Source: Coniochaeta sp. PMI_546
Taxonomy: Eukaryota; Ascomycota; Sordariomycetes; Coniochaetales; Coniochaetaceae
Assembly (NCBI GenBank): GCA_021432605.1
Contig: MU271150.1
Location: forward strand, 434,001 to 498,000
Reading direction: 5' to 3'
Length of the DNA: 64,000 nucleotides
The position numbers were made by a program, and so were the translations under genes. The notes under the pieces were generated by a model. The model was not told the origin of the DNA. It was given only the letters and a program-made list of their open reading frames with translations, and searched no databases. Below, one piece after another: positions 1 through 10,178 of this stretch (the stretch's first letter is position 1; each line of letters starts with the position of its first letter).

Positions 1-539
1 AGGGCCGAAAGATGGGCGAGCATCTGAAGCGCCCCAGGACCGTCCAGGCCGGACAAGGCCATGCACGCCGCCATGTAGTACGTCGGTCGGTCGAAGGGAT
101 ATTTCCCGCAGCCGAACTCGCACTGGTGCTCCCATGGAAGCAGGGAGATGAATCCGTGCTTGCAGAGGACGGCCAAGATGTCGTCTCTCCGATCGCGAAG
201 GCCGCTGTCCATCGGGTGGCCGATGGCTGTCCTCCGGTCCCACTGCGCGCATGGCTTGTCGCCGGGTCTTGGTAGCTTGAGCGTGGTCACGAAGTCGTCG
301 ACGAGATTCATAGTGTCTTCTCGCCATTGGACAAGGTGAGCAGCTTGCTGTATTGATTGCGGGGATGGTGACTGCTCTCTAAGAAAGTGTCTGAGGACGG
401 TTCCGTGGTTTGCCGCTGCCCTCATATGCCAATCTCCTGGGCAGGACTCCAGATGCGCGGAGACCATGCTGCGTACAGATTCAGTTGACAGGGATAGGAG
501 AGGAGTGGTCTCCCCGGATCCTGAGAAGGCTGATGACAT
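1..539 (-). CDS. Hypothetical protein, 3' end cut by the window edge
   Basis: A single open frame on the minus strand runs from an ATG at 539 off the left edge (179 complete codons visible). The frame stays open upstream to a TGA near 762 but holds no earlier ATG, so 539 is the best start unless a 5' exon is missed. The protein starts MSSAFSGSGETTPLL and later contains CEFGCGKYPFDRPTYY and ALSGLDGPGALQMLAHL, a helical tail faintly reminiscent of ankyrin-type repeats. No signal peptide or membrane segment is visible. I do not recognise the family. Codon use and the uninterrupted frame look coding, but the C-terminal part, which could carry the diagnostic domain, lies outside the window. Confidence 0.6.
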   Translation of the reverse strand, partial: MSSAFSGSGETTPLLSLSTESVRSMVSAHLESCPGDWHMRAAANHGTVLRHFLREQSPSPQSIQQAAHLVQWREDTMNLVDDFVTTLKLPRPGDKPCAQWDRRTAIGHPMDSGLRDRRDDILAVLCKHGFISLLPWEHQCEFGCGKYPFDRPTYYMAACMALSGLDGPGALQMLAHLSA

Positions 540-1795
540 CTTGCTACGACTAAAGCTGTCTATGCTGAGCAAAGAGAAAGCAGTCCACGAGATTGATAGC
601 TCGAGAGATTGGAAGCTCGTTGGGCCGTCAATGGTTGAGCACTCAGAAAGAAGAAGGATTCTTTTCGAACAAACATCCTCCCTCTCTTTTCCGCTGGCAG
701 CGTCAGCTTTTGATACTCCGTTGAGGGAAGGAACTTTAATTGCCCCATGCTGCCGCTTTCATGGCAGTAGGTTTCGCAGGCGTGGCTGTATGGTGATAAT
801 AATGGGCGGTTCAAACCTTACTCATTTAACCTCTTGACGATTTCTTCCAATGTTACCACCATGTCCGTGATACTTTGCAGCCAGTATTTCGCAACCAGCG
901 GTCTGCCAGCTCGTATCCGCAAGTCGATCCGCGTTGACGGTATCTTCAATACCATGGAAACCGCCATTGCCAGATTCTACAAGAATATATGATCAACAGC
1001 TGAAGTTATCGCATGAACTCAAAAACAAACCCGACTCTACATACTGGTTCAGACGAAAGTATGCATGACAGCAGTCCGGGCTCTTCACAGAATGGAAGAG
1101 TCATGAGACCGGATGACAGCAGCAACCCATCTTAGGTACTGGTCGCACGGGAACACTTAGAGGCAGAAGATCAAGTGCATGATACAATGCCTCATAACAA
1201 GTACGAAGCCAACAGGTTAAGAGCTGAATACAAGTCATGGAGACATGACAAGGTGCTTTTCATCACTTGAAGGAAGACGCATAAAATGGTTTCTTCTCTG
1301 GTCGTGATCAGTGGAGTGCTTGGGCAGCTTGCCCAGACGCCGAAACGAAGCCATCACAGGTAGTCAGTAGTATTACCGCCACTACGTCTCTCCCTGTCAT
1401 GTCTGCCAAGATTTCTGTCCACGATGGAACTAGCAATGTCCACCGTCTAGCGAAAATATATGCCATCAGAGAGATGATCCTCAGTAGAAGGATCAAGGAT
1501 TAAATCGAGCTTGAGATCCTCAAAATGTTGTAGCTTTGAGGGCAACGATTGTATACCTTCACAACTGGTCAGGTTATTACCGACCGCCGTTCACTCAGTA
1601 AGTCTTGACCCTGTCAACCAAGCCACATATGTCTACCAGCCAGTGAATCACAAAGATCAAGCGTATAAATGTGAGTACCAGACCTCGTTTCTCGTAATGT
1701 TCGTCTTCCAAAGTTCATTGCAACTATACGACTCCAGGCGGCCTCTCAGTCCAGATGTCATCCACTCGCTTTTACACATCGATCGTGCCTCGAAG
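540..1795. other. Intergenic, divergent upstream regions
   Basis: Only short scattered open frames occur here, without domain signatures. It should hold the promoter of the leftmost minus-strand gene and the promoter and leader of the secreted protein starting at 1796. I saw no RNA gene or repeat. Confidence 0.5.
1664..1670 (+). promoter_or_regulatory. TATA-like element (TATAAAT)
   Basis: TATAAAT lies 126 nt upstream of the ATG at 1796, a plausible spacing for a core promoter plus a short leader. Assigned by sequence match only. Confidence 0.4.
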
Positions 1796-2523
1796 ATGCA
1801 CTTTAAAACGACTGTGACTTGTCTCTCGGCCTTTGTGGCCCAACTCGTAGTGAGACTAAAGATCTCTTAACACGAGCCTCAAAAGGTAGCATCAGGCTAA
1901 CGGTCATTTGACAGGTTGGCTGGCATATTGAGAAGGGCACCCCCGAAGGCGTCTACTCAGTCCAAGTCTTCGACAACGGCACTGAACACCATGTCTGCAT
2001 GCGAGATCTTCCCAACGTTGTCGTCCCTCGTGCAGCCGGCGCCCGGTACGCCAACGGCCGGCGCTATGCCAGCGCTGAAGGCCGGAGCGTCAGGCACACC
2101 AGCAAAGATTGCCTCCGCGAGGACCAGCCCTGCCCGTGGAACCTAGCCTGCTACTTCAATGAGGGCCCCAGGTTCATCGCACCTGACGAGTGCGATCGCG
2201 CCAACGCCGGCATCGACGCGCAGTGCGGCGACGGTGCAGTAGTCCACCACCACAAGGACTTCTACTCCATTGCAGGCTGCTCGGTGGCGTACGTTTGTCA
2301 TTTCGGCGGCTCGAAAGGGGCGGACGACGGAACCTGCACCGCTGCTGAGCGCGTACTCACCTCGAAACTGATTACGGACAGATGCGGCTTGTATATCCCT
2401 GGATCGGCTACTCAGATGAGGTACCACGATGGGTCAAGACTCTACTACAACATGACTTACGGCTACGAGGCCTACTGCACTTCTTGGGGACACGAATTCT
2501 GCGCCAGGGGAACTGATGGTTGA
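1796..2523 (+). CDS. Small secreted cysteine-rich protein (orphan)
   Basis: Two exons, 1796-1849 and 1915-2523, joined over a 65-nt GTGAGA...GACAG intron with a GCTAAC branch site. The product is 220 residues. The N-terminus MHFKTTVTCLSAFVAQLVVG is a signal-peptide-like hydrophobic stretch. The predicted mature part has twelve cysteines, an even number that suits disulfide bonding in the secretory pathway, and segments such as HHHKDFYSIAGCSVAYVC and RCGLYIPGSATQMRY. There is no membrane anchor or GPI tail. The size, secretion signal and Cys content fit a candidate effector or extracellular binding protein, but I cannot place it in a named family, so no function is claimed. A TATA-like box sits 126 nt upstream. 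The splice junction is phase 0 and keeps the frame. Confidence 0.75.
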
Positions 2524-3702
2524 AAGCCTGGCTTGAGGAGCCAAGGTGCTGCGTAGGAGTAATTACTCATTCTGCGCTCGATCATGGCACATGGGCGTAT
2601 TCGTCACCCTGTCGAGAGGGGAGCAAACGGAGATAGAGAAACAAAAGAAGAGGAAGGGAAATACAAGACGGGACGTGTAGAATGTCTACCGGGGCACAGA
2701 AGTGCTGCATGTCTTTCTTATGTGTCAACGCGACTATTTTAATCGCCGCGTCTTAAGTATCCTCTCATCATCGTGCCCTCTATTGCTGCCGGATTCAGAA
2801 TTGCACATCCGGAAGTCTATGATACGTCTGATAGATCGCTTTCCGAGCTTCTCATCAACCTTTAGCCAGACAGATAAATGTCATATCGAATGAAGATAAA
2901 CTGGATCATTGGTTCGACATAGGATTTACTGACATTGTATGTAGGATACACCTAGTCTGTATTATCGGCAAGTGTTCCCAAACCTATGGTACGCAATGTA
3001 ATGCATACAAATGACGATGCTTTCAAGCGAACGGCAGTCGCTCTTCAGCTCTAAGCCCTAATTGTGGATCTGTGATCTCTCATCAAGATAGCAGCTATTC
3101 TTGGCACATGTCATGTCCGTGATCCGCTTCGAAATGAGGTTACAGCCCCGATGTTCAATGTCCGGTGAATCCACCACAAGGCAGGCGCGTTGACATTCAC
3201 ATTGAGAATGCGCCCAGGAGGAATCGCACCGCCGTATTCGCTTCTTGGCATCCTATGCTGTTTTCCCCTTACCCGGGTTTGCAATGGTTTGCCTGGTACG
3301 CCGCGTCGGGTACGCCGCCTAAGGTACAGTACTTTTTGCAATCAGCCCACCAGGACACGCACATGTAGTATATAGTGCAAATGCTGTCAGCACGGTTTAA
3401 AAGTCGCAGGATCAAGTCTAAGCGTAGGATTTCACTTTACGGGCTTACAACGCAGCGATCGGCATGTAAACCTGGAAATTGCACGTAAATGACACCGTTA
3501 CACTGGCTCGATACGAGATGAGATCCCAGCAAATTCTTGGAATCCGCCAAGTGGTTAACGACCGATTTCCAACATGCAAATATATAAAGTAAGTGTACAT
3601 CGGCCAACCCATAACAAGATGCCTCCATCGTCAGTCCGTGACCCGCCGACCCGTAAGCTTCACCAGTACAATACATAGCCTTCTCATCTGATCGAGTACA
3701 AA
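2524..3702. other. Intergenic
   Basis: Between two same-strand secreted-protein genes. Only short random frames are present. It contains the 3' region of the first gene and the promoter of the next. Confidence 0.5.
3581..3588 (+). promoter_or_regulatory. TATA box (TATATAAA)
   Basis: A consensus TATATAAA lies 122 nt upstream of the ATG at 3703 and is the likely core promoter of the Ser/Thr-rich secreted protein gene. Confidence 0.5.
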
Positions 3703-4776
3703 ATGCTGGGCCGGCTCCTCCTCCTCCCCGCCGCCGCACTCGCTGCCGTGGCCTCCGCTCAGTGGGCCAGCACAAGCACCACTTACTCCTTCGCCCTGTC
3801 GTGCAGCTCCGCCTACGGCAGCACCTGGGTCGCGCCGATACCCACATCCTACTCGCGCACCACCAGCACCATCTCCTCCGTCGCGCCCGTAGAAACATAC
3901 ACGTCCACCGTCTACGTGACCGCCAACACCACCATCGCGACCCCAATAACCCTCTACACCGCCGTGCTCACCACCACCACGCTCCTCCTCGACGCCAAGA
4001 CCCTGACCGTGACCTCGACCATCCCCAGCACAATCGCAACCCTCACCACCAAGACCACCGTCTGCGCCGACGGCCCCGCCCCGTCCACCACCGTAACAGA
4101 GTACACGGGCACCTACACGCCCGTCCCGGGGCAGGACACCGTCCTCCCCTCCACCTACGAGACCTTCGACTCCTGCTTCTTCAGCGAGACCGACATCCTG
4201 CACGTCTTCCCCACCACCGCCGGCCCGACCGTGACAGCCACCATCCCCTTCACGACCGCCAGCCCCACCATCTGGACGACCGAGACCAACATCCGCACCG
4301 TGACCCAGTACAAGTCCACCCTCACCCTCACCGTGCCCACCTACTCCTTCCACGTGGACCTGACCACCCGCACCGTCTCGGCCTCCTGCGCGGCAACCCC
4401 CACGCCCACCGTGACGTACGCGGCGCAGTGCGCCCCGCAGAACCTCATCGCCGAGTTCGACGGCGTGGGCCTCTCCCTCGGCGACCTGGGCAACAGGAAC
4501 TTCACCTTCGGCGGCGTGGCGGGCATGGCCCAGGGGGACCCGAGCCTGTGCTGCCAGCTGTGCGTCGAGAACGAAGGTTGCGTGGCCAGCGTCTACTGGG
4601 CCCAGAGCAGCAGCTGTCTGCTCGGGTATGTGGGCGGGGATGTGGAGTGCCCCGTCGCGTTTGACTACTACGCCGCCAACTATACGGAGGTGCCGACCAA
4701 GCCTAGGCAGGGGAATATCCTGCAGGTTGGGTCGGGGTGCGGGACTATAAAATATGATGGCGTGCATACCAAGTGA
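3703..4776 (+). CDS. Secreted Ser/Thr-rich protein with C-terminal PAN/apple-like region
   Basis: Intronless, 357 residues. Residues 1-19 (MLGRLLLLPAAALAAVASA) form a signal peptide. Residues about 20-240 are extremely rich in Thr/Ser/Val with repeated TxTVT-type stretches, typical of a heavily O-mannosylated stalk of fungal surface proteins. The last ~115 residues hold a Cys-containing module with DPSLCCQLCVENEGCVASVYW, which resembles the helix-plus-Cys core of PAN/apple domains (inference from Cys spacing). The C-terminus (KYDGVHTK) is hydrophilic, so there is no GPI signal. Likely secreted or wall-associated, with the PAN-like tail as a carbohydrate- or protein-binding head. A purine/TG-rich tract (GATGTGATG-type) follows the stop codon. 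Confidence 0.8.
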   Translation: MLGRLLLLPAAALAAVASAQWASTSTTYSFALSCSSAYGSTWVAPIPTSYSRTTSTISSVAPVETYTSTVYVTANTTIATPITLYTAVLTTTTLLLDAKTLTVTSTIPSTIATLTTKTTVCADGPAPSTTVTEYTGTYTPVPGQDTVLPSTYETFDSCFFSETDILHVFPTTAGPTVTATIPFTTASPTIWTTETNIRTVTQYKSTLTLTVPTYSFHVDLTTRTVSASCAATPTPTVTYAAQCAPQNLIAEFDGVGLSLGDLGNRNFTFGGVAGMAQGDPSLCCQLCVENEGCVASVYWAQSSSCLLGYVGGDVECPVAFDYYAANYTEVPTKPRQGNILQVGSGCGTIKYDGVHTK

Positions 4777-5118
4777 TGTGATGTGTGATGTCATGTGATG
4801 CTGTCACGGCGGGTTAATAGAAGCCACACGAGTGTATATGAGAGTCATGTAGAAATGTTTAATGTTTGGAAATGCAAATGTGAAAGCTCACACAAAAAGT
4901 CTAAAATGTGAAGAATACCTGCCCAAGAGTCATGCCAAGTGGACAAGATCATCATGAGATGCAGGGCGAGGAGAGAGAAAGAGAGAGCAAACGTCCGTCT
5001 GTGCCTCCAAACCCAACGCCGTCGTAGAGCGCCTCTCCTCAAAACGCCAAAAACCTCAATGTCATGCACCCTTTCCATGCATCATTCCATGTCGGCTTAC
5101 ACAGCCCATCCACTTCTC
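4777..5118. other. Convergent intergenic (3' regions)
   Basis: 342 bp between two convergent stop codons. It presumably holds both 3' UTRs, and no gene is visible. Confidence 0.5.
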
Positions 5119-5769
5119 TTACAACCCAAAAGCAGCCTTCGCCCGTCCCCAGTACGCCACCCTCGTGGCATCAGTAGCATCAACCCCCACACAAGCCATG
5201 TAAGCCGCAAACGCCGCGTCGCTCGCCGTCTTGAGCCCCTCGACCACGTCCGCGGTGCACTGGCTGGTCAACCACCACGCCGCGGCCGCAAAGCTGTACT
5301 GGTCGTCGACCACCAGGTCCAGGACCTTGGCCACGTCCGAGCCCGCCGCGGCGAGCCCGGAGCTCAGCTCCGGGATCGACTGGGCGTACTTGAGGACGTT
5401 GTCCGGCATCAGCATGGCGGAGGTGCCCTGTCCCGGCCGGCCGGGGGAGATGTTGTGCTTGTACTTGAGGTCGGCGGACTCGACGCCGATCAGCGACAGG
5501 ACGGCGGCGATTTGCCCGGCGTTCTGGAGCTTGTACTTGGCCATGGCGGCGATCAGGAAGCCGGCGGCCTGGGTGTTGGTGCGGCAGTCCGAGGCGTACT
5601 GGCCCGTGGCGGCCGAGCAGGAGTTGGAGGTCGGCATGATCTTGAGGATGATGTCTGAGGCCTGCGGGCTGGCGGCGTCGCGGGACAGGAGGGGGTGGTG
5701 GGCTGGGGAGATGGGGGAGGTGACGGCCATGGAGGCGAAGAGGGCGGTGAGGAGAGTCAAGTACTGCAT
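5119..5769 (-). CDS. Small secreted Ala-rich protein, possibly lysozyme-like fold
   Basis: Intronless, 216 residues from the ATG at 5769. The open frame extends further upstream, but this ATG starts a good signal peptide (MQYLTLLTALFASMAVTS). After a short propeptide-like stretch, the body is a helical, Ala-rich domain with conserved-looking features NSCSAATGQYASDC, an aromatic WWLTSQC helix, and YMACVGVDATDATRVAYW near the end. The first Cys pair and the later single Cys residues suggest a few disulfides. The helical layout with ESADL and a YW-containing C-terminus recalls secreted lysozyme/transglycosylase-like folds, but I cannot prove a catalytic residue, so this is only a suggestion. The gene converges with the Ser/Thr-rich gene. 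Confidence 0.75.
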   Translation of the reverse strand: MQYLTLLTALFASMAVTSPISPAHHPLLSRDAASPQASDIILKIMPTSNSCSAATGQYASDCRTNTQAAGFLIAAMAKYKLQNAGQIAAVLSLIGVESADLKYKHNISPGRPGQGTSAMLMPDNVLKYAQSIPELSSGLAAAGSDVAKVLDLVVDDQYSFAAAAWWLTSQCTADVVEGLKTASDAAFAAYMACVGVDATDATRVAYWGRAKAAFGL

Positions 5770-6710
5770 TCTGATGGTTGACTGTGGTGTTGCGTGTTGC
5801 AAATTGCGAGGTTTAAAACTTGGTTGAGATTGGCTATCAGAATGAGAGATGGTCTCTGTAGTCAAATGCCGGTGGAAGTGAGGTGCGGAACTGAGGAGAA
5901 AGTAGAACACGGAACGAATGAAGCGCGAAGCACTTAAGTCAGACTCGCGTGGCGTCTTCTTGAAAGTGAATCGATAACAATGTCTTTTTGTTCAGAGCTC
6001 GAGGCAAGCGACAGGCAACACGACCGTGATTCAGAGAAAGAGAATGTTCTGGCCAGCAGCTTTTTGGTGGAATATCAATGAAAGACAACCGTAAGATAAT
6101 GATCCTGTCCAGAAGAGCAAGAGAGAAAAGAGAGAGAAACAGAGGGAGAGAGCGCGAGTTGCAACACGAAAGAAGAAGGCAGACCACAAAACTTTTTGAG
6201 TCCTCCCTCGATTCGCCTCCGCCTCAATGATCACCAACCAGGAATGCCCAACCCTCACCCGTCTGTCAAGCATCAGGAGGTGAAGTCAACCAACGCCAGG
6301 AGGGGAGGAGCCAGAAGAGACGCACCCCGCATTTCCTGTCCAACCGAAGACGCGCCTTGGCTTCAGCCCCCTTCTTGGCGAAACAGTAGCGCCAGGGGTC
6401 GCTATTGTGTCCCCCTGGCAGTTGAAACAAAAGGCTTTGTTCTCGCTCAATTGATTGGCTGACAGTGCTGACACTGCAAAAGCCTGGAAAAACTTCGACA
6501 GTGTGTTGGACGCATTTTGCGACCATATTGTGGTAAAGCGCATGAATCATGGCATTTCGCTTGACTCGCATCGCTAGTTGAGGAATTTTCCCTAGCCAAC
6601 ATAATCCAGAACGCCTCATTCCGCCCGGTTGCCTCCGACATACCCATATCTGGCCGAAAAAGAAAAAAAATATGTACATGAACTGTCCATCCTCCAGCGG
6701 CAAACCCGCA
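5770..6710. other. Intergenic upstream of a minus-strand gene
   Basis: Holds the promoter of the small secreted protein gene (minus strand) and the 3' region of the amylase gene. Purine-rich GAGA tracts occur near 6118-6150. The open frames here are short or start without ATG and look spurious. Confidence 0.5.
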
Positions 6711-8738
6711 TCAGCTCTGCCAGCTCCCACTCACAGTAGCAGCCGCGCACGGCACAGAGTAAGTGTGGTTCGGGTCCGCCTCCCAGGTGACGGTCCCCGA
6801 GCTGCTGACCTTGATGAACTTGTACTGCACCCCTATGCCAGGAGTCAGGGAGACGGTGCCCGACCAGAGCGGGTTGCTGGACGTGTACTGCGATGCGCTC
6901 AGGCTGATGGCGTTGGCGGTGTTCCAGCTGCCCAAGGCTGTGATGTTGCCGGTGCTAATTTGCCGACGTTGGTCAGTACGTGAGGGTCAATAGGGCGGAC
7001 AAGGGAGGAGAAGGACCTACAGCTTGATTGTGTCGCCGTAGGAGGTGGTCACGAGCTCGTTGAAGGTTATGGCTACCGCGGTGGCGGTGCAGGAACTGCT
7101 AGCTGCAAAAATCGTCAGCAAACAAGCACGTGAGGATCTCAAGACATTAGACTTACTTTTCGTAGACGTCGTCGACGTAGTCAGGGTCGTCCCCGTCTTG
7201 GTGGTGGCTGTTGAGGTGGTGCTCGTCGCTACAGTCGTCGTGCTCCCCGAGCCGCATATTCCAGAGCCACTCAACCTCGCACTCGGGTAGAACACCCTCG
7301 GAATGCCTCCCGACAGAGTGACGCCCAGACTACCGCTCGAGTCCGTCGTAAAAGTCGTGCAGCTCATGACGTCCACAACCGACTGGCTGGCCGTAAACCC
7401 CGTCATCGACGTGGTAAGAGTCAGGCTCGACGATCCGCTGGACCCCTTGTTGGTGAACACGCCGATGACCTGATAACCATCCCGGCCCTTGCGCATGGCA
7501 ATGTTGTTGCTGTCCGAATACACGGGATACGCTTGGTAGCTCAGGTAGCTGCTGTCCTGCGCAATGGCCCTCGAGCGGATCTCGTTCAGCGCCGCGATCC
7601 AGGTGTACAGCGTCGCAGACGTCGAGTACCCCGAGAACCAGATGGCCTCGCGGTCAGCCGGTACGCTCCCTCCGGCGTAGTGCTGCTCCTGGCCCTGATA
7701 AATGACCGGGATGCCGTCCTTCAGCATGGTGAATGCGATTGCGTTCTTGGCCAGGGCAAAGTCGGAAGTCAGCGATGCAAACCTTGGCTGGTCGTGGTTC
7801 TCCAGGAAGGACCCGTACAGGCTGGTGTTCCTTGCGACGCTCTTGAGCGTGTTGATACCAGATGCCAGGTCGCTAATACTGCCGGAGCTCGACTGAAACG
7901 CCCTCGTGATCCAGTAGTAACTCGCATAATCCAGAAGTCCGGGCATGTAATCCTGGTACGGCGCCAGCTGCGCCGGGTCACCGTTGTACACCTCGCCCAG
8001 CATGAACACGCCGGCTGCGGACCCGAAGCCGGACCAGAACGACGTCTCCTGGTGCTTGACGCTGTCGATGCGCAGACCATCGATGCTGTAGGTCGACACG
8101 ATCTGCGCGATCCAGTTGTTCCAGATGGTGCGCACGTTGGAGTTCTCCGTCCGTAGGTCCGGCAAGCTGACGGTGTTGTCGCCTTCCCAGCACTGCTCGA
8201 TGGAAGTCTGGTTGTTGTAGTCGATCAGGCAGAAGGGGTGGAAGTACGAGGCCGAGTTGAAGGGGTTGAAGATGCTATAGTCGACACAGTTACCGCAGCC
8301 CTTGTAGGCGAAGTGGTTGGTCACCACGTCGAGCATGAGGTACATGCCCCGAGAATGCAGCGCGGTAGAGAGCGCTATCAGGTCGCTCGCCGTTCCGAAG
8401 GACGGGTTCAGACTCCATATGTCTTGTGCCCAGTACCCGTGATAGGAAGACCCGTCGGCGGTGCTCCCATCCATCTGCTTGACGATCGGCGATATCCAGA
8501 TTGCCGTGAAGCCCATGCCCTGGATATAGTCCAGCTTGGAGATGAGCCCCTGATAGGTACCTCCGCAGTATACTGCCGCGGACGTATCGCATGTTGCCGT
8601 AGTTGACAGGTCAGTCCGCGCGAAGCGGTCCGTCATGACCTGGTAGATAGACTGCTGACGCCAGTCTGCCGCGCTGAGAGCCCAGGCCAGTTGGGCCACG
8701 GCTGACGCGAGGAAGAGGTAGCTGGCGATGGACCTCAT
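6711..8738 (-). CDS. Secreted alpha-amylase, GH13 with C-terminal CBM20
   Basis: Three exons: 8738-7157, 7102-7021 and 6954-6711, with introns of 54 and 66 nt, giving 635 residues. A signal peptide (MRSIASYLFLASAVAQLAWA) precedes a fungal GH13 barrel. The four classic regions are visible: DVVTNHF, GLRIDSVKH (nucleophile Asp near residue 224), GEVYNG (acid/base Glu near 248) and FLENHDQPRF (transition-state Asp near 316). A Ser/Thr linker follows, then a CBM20 starch-binding domain that spans all three exons, from TAVAITFNELVTTSYGDTIK to the C-terminus, with LGSWN and WEADPNH. The 54-nt intron is a multiple of three, so retaining it leaves the frame open. The enzyme should endo-hydrolyse alpha-1,4 bonds of starch outside the cell, with CBM20 aiding raw-starch binding. 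A Zn2Cys6 regulator gene lies upstream on the same strand. Confidence 0.95.
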
Positions 8739-10178
8739 GTTGGGCAGCGTGAGAAACACAGTAAGGAATGTGTGTGTGGTAGACAAGACCAGCAGCGCAA
8801 GCTATGGACCAGCCATGGCAAGACGAGGGAAGGGCAAGATATACATGTTGGAAAACATAGCGAATGCGTAGAGCAACGAGAGTAGCATATAGAGACTAGA
8901 ATGGCTAGAGACAGCTAAAGCCAGGGGCACACACGCACACACGCACACACACAGACCCAAACAGGGGTATCGTCAGCTTTCAAAGGAATGAAGGTCAGAA
9001 AGTGGCTAGCACATTCAGGTGTGAGACCATCTCACTGGCCGGTTCCGTGTCCCTATCACAGCGAATTTCCCAGCCTTACCGAACCCAGCTAGCCGCTCTG
9101 TACCGCCCAGGACCCCTTCTTTCCCTTTCCGGTTTTTGTCCCTGGCAAACGGGCCGCGTTTCTCTTCATCTTCGCGTCTGGGCCCAAGATTCAAGCAAAA
9201 GAGACAGAGAGAAAAGATGGAAAGAAAAGAAAAACCGCTCCACGTGAACCAAATTCTTGGTCATTCTATCGGCCCTAAACAACGCAATCTGTCTTGATCG
9301 GTCCTTCGCTAACCCATCTTTTTCAATCGTCGGAGTGCATGCATAACACAACACTGCAGTAGTTACACTACTGCGGTATACCAAGGTACTTGAGCACCGG
9401 CGCGCCAATCCCATCCAGTTCTGGCAGCTCCCCCCACTAAAATACGCTTCGGTACCTGACATCTTCCCCCAAACCCCGCACGGACCACAATCCCCGGTCC
9501 AGACTCTCGCGCCGCTCCCGACGCGAAACCCCGCATTTCACGTGGGTTGCAAGTGCCGGCCGATTGTGGGATGCGACTCTCGGAGCACTCGATTTGCATG
9601 GTACGTACATACAATACTATTGGAGTAGAGGTCCGTGGATCTACTACTGGCACGGCTCCGAATCTACGATGGAAGGGGGCCGATGCGGCAGAAGGACCGA
9701 ATGCGACTCTGGCATCGTGGACCAAAGTTCTGGCCGCCCACATGCCGACATCTTTTCTATCTTAGGCATGTTTCGACTTATGCGCTGTTGAGAATATCGC
9801 CGACTTGGGTCGTATGCCCCATGGGGTAAGCAGGTTAGGACTGGTAGGTAGGGGCGGAATGCACCTCTGACTTGCGTCGATGTGGCACATGTCAGGTAGG
9901 GCTGTCTATATCACGGGCCGATCAAAAAGACGTCCGAGATAGACCAAGAGTTGGAGAAGGGTATTTGCCATGCCTCGACGATACAGTACAGTACAGACAA
10001 CCCAAGCTAGCAACCATAATTCCATGATCCCCAAAGTTGACACCCCGTACCTTACCTAAGGTGATTTTTCCCGTCGTCCATAGTCCCGCTCTCACATTCC
10101 TCATGCCCTCATCTCCAACCCATTCCATATCAATCCTCTCGCCTCCCGTCATCCTACACAGCCCCGTGCAGCCGGCAG
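8739..10178. other. Intergenic: amylase promoter and 3' region of regulator gene
   Basis: 1.4 kb upstream of the amylase start. It contains TATA-like GTATATC on the minus strand (8839-8845), a CA microsatellite, and a TACCTTACCTAAGGT palindrome-like element at 10049-10063. No gene is supported. Confidence 0.45.
8928..8952. repeat. CA-rich microsatellite
   Basis: An interrupted (CA)n tract with periodic CG substitutions, in the amylase upstream region about 190 bp from the start codon. Confidence 0.8.

Noticed and set aside
3631-4794. 387-codon minus-strand frame opposite the Ser/Thr-rich gene
   Set aside because: Gly/Asp/Arg-rich translation with no domain; a mirror of the GC-rich Thr codons of the real gene.
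6266-6730. Minus-strand open frame overlapping the amylase 3' end
   Set aside because: No domain, overlaps the CBM20 exon, poor composition.
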